Assembly (NCBI GenBank): GCA_021186555.1
Contig: JAJKFL010000237.1
Location: forward strand, 1,446,558-1,510,557
Direction of reading: 5' to 3'
Origin: Reticulitermes speratus
Taxonomy: Eukaryota > Arthropoda > Insecta > Blattodea > Rhinotermitidae
Length of the DNA stretch: 64,000 nt
Made by a program: the position numbers and the translations under genes. Each line of letters begins with the position of its first letter. Within the stretch, counting starts at the first letter, position 1. Below, in pieces: positions 58,901 through 64,000 of this stretch. The notes under the pieces are model-generated. The model saw only the letters and a list, made by a program, of their open reading frames with translations, did no database searches and was not told the origin of the DNA.

Positions 58901-61900
58901 CAACCTGCCCGCCCCGTCACGCTCAGTACACGACTCATCTCTCTCTGTCCTCTGTACCCACACAAGCCCACTTTACTCACATCCAGTAACACAGTGCAAC
59001 CTGCCCGCCCCGTCACGCTCAGTACACGACTCATCTCTCTTTGTCCTCTGTACCCACGTTAGCCCACTTTACTCACATCCAGTAACACAGTGCAACCTGC
59101 CCGCCCGTCACGCTCAGTACACGACTCATCTCTCTTTGTCCTCTGTACCCACACAAGCCACTTTACTCACATCCAGTAACAACGGTGCAACCTGCCCGCC
59201 CCGTCACGCTCAGTACACGACTCATCTCTCTTTGTCCTCTGTACCCACGTTAGCCCACTTTACTCACATCCAGTAACACAGTGCAACCTGCCCGCCCCGT
59301 CACGCTCAGTACACGACTCATCTCTCTTTGTCCTCTGTACCCACGTTAAGCCCACTTTACTCACATCCAGTAACACAGTGCAACCTGCCCGCCCCGTCAC
59401 GCTCAGTACACGACTCATCTCTCTTTGTCCTCTGTACCCACGTTAGCCCACTTTACTCACATCCAGTAACACAGTGCAACCTGCCCGCCCCGTCACGCTC
59501 AGTACACGACTCATTCTCTTTGTCCTCTGTACCCACATTAGCCCACTTTACTCACATCCAGTAACACAGTGCAACCTGCCCGCCCCGTCACGCTCAGTAC
59601 ACGACTCATCTCTTGTCCTCTACCCACACAAGCCCACTTTACTCACATCCAGTAACACAGTGCAACCTGCCCGCCCCGTCAGCTCAGTACACGACTCATC
59701 TCTCTTTGTCCTCTGTACCCACTTAGCCCACTTTACTCACATCCAGTAACACAGTGCAACCTGCCCGCCCCGTCACGCTCAGTACACGACTCATCTCTTT
59801 GTCCTCTGTACCCACACAAGCCCACTTTACTCACATCCAGTAACACGGTGCAACCTGCCCGCCCCGTCACGCTCAGTACACGACTCATCTCTCTTTGTCC
59901 TCTGTACCACACAAGCCCACTTTACTCACATCCAGTACACAGTGCAACCTGCCCGCCCCGTCACGCTCAGTACACGACTCATCTCTCTTGTCCTCTGTAC
60001 CCACACAAGCCCCTTTACTCACATCCAGTAACACAGTGCAACCTGCCCGCCCCGTCACGCTCAGTACACGACTCATCTCTCTCTGTCCTCTGTACCACAC
60101 AAGCCCACTTTACTCACATCCAGTAACACAGTGCAACCTGCCCGCCCCGTCACGCTCAGTACACGACTCATCTCTCTTTGTCCTCTGTACCCACGCTGGC
60201 CCGCTTTACTCACATCCAGTAACACAGTGCAACCTGCCCGCCCCGTCACGCTCAGTACACGACTCATCTCTCTCTGTCCTCTGTACCCACACAAGCCCAC
60301 TTTACTCACATCCAGTAACACAGTGCAACCTGCCCGCCCCGTCACGCTCAGTACACGACTCATCTCTCTTTGTCCTCTGTACCCACGCTGGCCCGCTTTA
60401 CTCACATCCAGTAACACAGTGCAACCTGCCCGCCCCGTCACGCTCAGTACACGACTCATCTCTCTTGTCCTCTGTACCCACACAAGCCCACTTTACTCAC
60501 ATCCAGTAACACAGTGCAACCTGCCCGCCCGTCATGCTCAGTACACGACTCATCTCTCTTTGTCCTCTGTACCCACGTTTAGCCCACTTTACTCACATCC
60601 AGTAACACAGTGCAACCTGCCCGCCCCGTCACGCTCAGTACACGACTATCCTCTTGTCCTCTGTACCCACACAAGCCCACTTTACTCACATCCAGTAACA
60701 CGGTGCAACCTGCCCGCCCCGTCACGCTCAGTACACGACTCATCTCTCTTTGTCCTCTGTACCCACACAAGCCCACTTTACTCACATCCAGTAACACAGT
60801 GCAACCTGCCCGGCCCGTCACGCTCAGTACACGACTCATCTCTCTTTGTCCTCTGTACCCACACAAGCCCACTTTACTCACATCCAGTAACACGGTGCAA
60901 CCTGCCCGCCCCGTCACGCTCAGTACACGACTCATCTCTCTTTGTCCTCTGTACCCACGTTAGCCCACTTTACTCACATCCAGTAACACAGTGCAACCTG
61001 CCCGCCCCGTCACGCTCAGTACACGACTCATCTCTCTTTGTCCTCTGTACCCACGTTAGCCCACTTTACTCACATCCAGTAACACAGTGCAACCTGCCCG
61101 CCCCGTCACGCTCAGTACACGACTCATCTCTCTTTGTCCTCTGTACCCACGTTAGCCCACTTTACTCACATCCAGTAACACAGTGCAACCTGCCCGCCCC
61201 GTCACGCTCAGTACACGACTCATTTCTCTTTGTCCTCTGTACCCACATTAGCCCACTTTACTCACATCCAGTAACACAGTGCAACCTGCCCGCCCCGTCA
61301 CGCTCAGTACACGACTCATCTCTCTCTGTCCTCTGTACCCACACAAGCCCACTTTACTCACATCCTGTAACACAGTGCAACCTGCCCGCCCCGTCACGCT
61401 CAGTACACGACTCATCTCTCTCTGTCCTCTGTACCCACACAAGCCCACTTTACTCACATCCAGTAACACAGTGCAACCTGCCCGCCCGTCACGCTCAGTA
61501 CACGACTCATCTCTCTTTGTCCTCTGTACCCACACAAGCCCACTTTACTCACATCCAGTAACACGGTGCAACCTGCCCGCCCCGTCACGCTCAGTACACG
61601 ACTCATCTCTCTTTGTCCTCTGTACCCACGTTAGCCCACTTTACTCACATCCAGTAACACAGTGCAACCTGCCCGCCCCGTCACGCTCAGTACACGACTC
61701 ATCTCTCTCTGTCCTCTGTACCCACACAAGCCCACTTTACTCACATCCAGTAACACAGTGCAACCTGCCCGCCCCGTCACGCTCAGTACACGACTCATCT
61801 CTCTCTGTCCTCTGTACCCACACAAGCCCACTTTACTCACATCCAGTAACACAGTGCAACCTGCCCGCCCCGTCACGCTCAGTACACGACTCATCTCTCT

Positions 61901-63478
61901 TTGTCCTCTGTACCCACACAAGCCCACTTTACTCACATCCAGTAACACGGTGCAACCTGCCCGCCCCGTCACGCTCAGTACACGACTCATCTCTCTTTGT
62001 CCTCTGTACCCACGTTAGCCCACTTTACTCACATCCAGTAACACAGTGCAACCTGCCCGCCCCGTCACGCTCAGTACACGACTCATCTCTCTTTGTCCTC
62101 TGTACCCACACAAGCCCACTTTACTCACATCCAGTAACACAGTGCAACCTGCCCGCCCCGTCACGCTCAGTACACGACTCATTTCTCTTTGTCCTCTGTA
62201 CCCACACAAGCCCACTTTACTCACATCCAGTAACACAGTGCAACCTGCCCGCCCCGTCACGCTCAGTACACGACTCATCTCTCTTTGTCCTCTGTACCCA
62301 CGCTGGCCCACTTTACTCACATCCAGTAACACAGTGCAACCTGCCCGCCCCGTCACGCTCAGTACACGACTCATCTCTCTTTGTCCTCTGTACCCACGTT
62401 AGCCCACTTTACTCACATCCAGTAACACAGTGCAACCTGCCCGCCCCGTCACGCTCAGTACACGACTCATCTCTCTTTGTCCTCTGTACCCACACAAGCC
62501 CACTTTACTCACATCCAGTAACACAGTGCAACCTGCCCGCCCCGTCACGCTCAGTACACGACTCATCTCTCTTTGTCCTCTGTACCCACACAAGCCCACT
62601 TTACTCACATCCAGTAACACAGTGCAACCTGCCCGCCCCGTCACGCTCAGTACACGACTCATCTCTCTCTGTCCTCTGTACCCACACAAGCCCACTTTAC
62701 TCACATCCAGTAACACGGTGCAACCTGCCCGTCCCGTCACGCTCAGTACACGACTCATCTCTCTTTGTCCTCTGTACCCACATAAGCCCACTTTACTCAC
62801 ATCCAGTAACACAGTGCAACCTGCCCGCCCCGTCACGCTCAGTACACGACTCATCTCTCTTTGTCCTCTGTACCCACACAAGCCCACTTTACTCACATCC
62901 AGTAACACAGTGCAACCTGCCCGCCCCGTCACGCTCATTACACGACTCATCTCTCTCTGTCCTCTGTACCCACGCTGGCCCACTTTACTCACATCCAGTA
63001 ACACAGTGCAACCTGCCCGCCCCGTCACGCTCAGTACACGACTCATCTCTCTTTGTCCTCTGTACCCACGCTGGCCCACTTTACTCACATCCAGTAACAC
63101 AGTGCAACCTGCCCGCCCCGTCACGCTCAGTACACGACTCATCTCTCTCTGTCCTCTGTACCCACGCTGGCCCACTTTACTCACATCCAGTAACACAGTG
63201 CAACCTGCCCGCCCCGTCACGCTCAGTACACGACTCATCTCTCTTTGTCCTCTGTACCCACGCTGGCCCACTTTACTCACATCCAGTAACACAGTGCAAC
63301 CTGCCCGCCCCGTCACGCTCAGTACACGACTCATCTCTCTCTGTCCTCTGTACCCACGCTGGCCCACTTTACTCACATCCAGTAACACAGTGCAACCTGC
63401 CCGCCCCGTCACGCTCAGTACACGACTCATCTCTCGTTGTCCTCTGTACCCACTCCGGCCCGCTTTACTCGCATCCAC
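55928..63478. repeat. 96-bp satellite-like array (A34), 7.55 kb
   Basis: About 79 copies of a 96-bp unit containing CACGCTCAGTACACGACT and CACTTTACTCACATCCAG. Three linked subtypes occur at one site: CCACACAAGCC, CCACGTTAGCC and CCACGCTGGCC, plus TCTCTTTGTCC versus TCTCTCTGTCC and ACAGTGC versus ACGGTGC. Identical subtype order at 61662-61990 and 62046-62374 shows a 384-bp (4x96) higher-order repeat. The CGCTGG subtype fills the last copies. Because 96 is 3x32 and the unit lacks stops in several frames on both strands, open frames reach 735 codons (61279-63486). They are not called as genes. 58260-60700 has frequent indels. Confidence 0.99.
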
Positions 63479-63481
63479 AAG

Positions 63482-63593
63482 TATAATAATGTACAATGTA
63501 TTTTATTATTATTTAATGTCGGTAATGTCTTATTGTGCGTAATTTATCAATTAAACTTTATCATAGGTATGTATGTAAACGAAAAACGACTTA

Positions 63594-63626
<33 letters not shown>

Positions 63627-63709
63627 GGGTTCGCTACTATCCGCGGTTTCGGTCATCTGCGGTAGGTCTTAGAACGTATCACCCGCGGACACGGAGGGAC
63701 TACTGTACA
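63482..63709 (-). mobile_element. pogo/Tigger-like DNA transposon end, truncated at array A34
   Basis: The minus strand reads inward from TACAGTAGTCCCTCCGTG (ending at 63709) through a CCGCGG-rich subterminal region (CCGCAGATGACCGAAACC, CGCGGATAGTAGCGAACCC), then a TATATA tract (about 63590-63627), then AT-rich sequence with ACCTATGATAAAGTTTAA. From memory this order matches termini of Tigger-like (Tc1/mariner superfamily) elements, including the TA target dinucleotide. The opposite terminus is not found, and the satellite begins within a few bases of the last recognisable transposon sequence. Confidence 0.72.
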
Positions 63710-64000
63710 CATTTTCGCACCATAACATGCAGTTGTACCAGCCTGGAGCTCCAGCCACTGACCCGCAAGTGTCTGTGACAGACGGAGAAGAAAGCAGTTT
63801 AACTGGAATTTCATTTTGCCGCACAACGACAGGCGGTCACGTGAGGCACCAAAAGGCGTCGCGACGTACAATAGGACGCCCAAAATCGCCTTAGCACGTA
63901 CGTCCGTTGCTGGACCAAGAAGGCGACATCAATACAGCGCACACGTGTCCTTCGCTGAGTCTGATTCAGTCACATAGGAGAAATAAAACAGTTCCAAGAA
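63710..64000. other. Unique tail of window
   Basis: Single-copy DNA right of the Tigger-like end, with GGAGAAATAAAACAG near 63978. No coding region was recognised. Confidence 0.4.

Noticed and set aside
61279-63486. A 735-codon open frame with a 32-residue repeat, and other 200-480 codon frames in 56295-63542
   Set aside because: The 96-bp unit is a multiple of three and lacks stops in several frames on both strands, so long frames are automatic. Frames break wherever a copy has an indel, and no start context, domain or exon structure is present.
1-64000. Telomeric TTAGG-type tracts, which would support a chromosome-end location
   Set aside because: No tandem TTAGG, CCTAA or similar telomere repeat was seen. 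TTAGGC inside array A16 is only part of its 32-bp unit.

Overview
This window is non-coding eukaryotic DNA, most likely from an insect. I found no protein-coding gene, rRNA, true tRNA gene, CRISPR array or bacterial-style operon that I can defend. The organism call rests on interspersed repeats: several tRNA-derived SINE families with Pol III box A/box B heads and target-site duplications, two decayed 3' ends of non-LTR retrotransposons, a hAT-type MITE, a pogo/Tigger-like transposon end and foldback elements. From memory these SINE bodies and retrotransposon tails resemble repeats abundant in hemimetabolous insects, especially cockroaches and termites. That lineage call is an inference, because no search was possible.

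The dominant feature is tandem repetition. At least 34 separate minisatellite arrays cover roughly 42 kb, about two thirds of the window. Their periods run from 11 to 131 bp, and almost every array has its own unrelated unit. The largest are the 96-bp array (55928-63478), the ~38/42-bp array (2831-7642), the 32/30-bp array (23294-27575), the 131-bp array (49056-52662), the 47-bp array (15149-17759), the 43-bp array (28169-30460), the 70-bp array (8808-10893) and the 32-bp array (32349-34375). Several show higher-order structure: 95, 62, 60, 170, 222, 278, 384, 397 and 906 bp. Some have homogenised edges with mixed centres, and some carry local clusters of single-base indels.

Layout: 1-7642 holds arrays with one SINE between them. 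From 7643 to 17759 arrays alternate with ~0.3-1.2 kb of unique DNA. 17760-23293 is a transposable-element-rich gap (two non-LTR tails, three SINEs, one unclassified dispersed repeat) with small arrays. 23294-34375 is nearly continuous satellite with two short gaps. 34626-49023 is mixed unique DNA, SINEs, a foldback element and many small arrays. 49056-52662 is the 131-bp array. 52663-55927 holds the dispersed repeat, a SINE split by a hAT MITE, and small arrays. 55928-63478 is the 96-bp array, which abuts a Tigger-like end.

Long open frames are common, up to 735 codons, but they come from repeat units that lack stop codons and are often open on both strands or in several frames. I do not treat them as genes. 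The most interesting signals are the sheer diversity of arrays, one array that seems to have grown from one arm of a foldback element, a ~17-bp core shared by two otherwise different arrays, recurrent CACGTG (E-box) motifs in several unrelated units, and a MITE-in-SINE nesting with clean target-site duplications.
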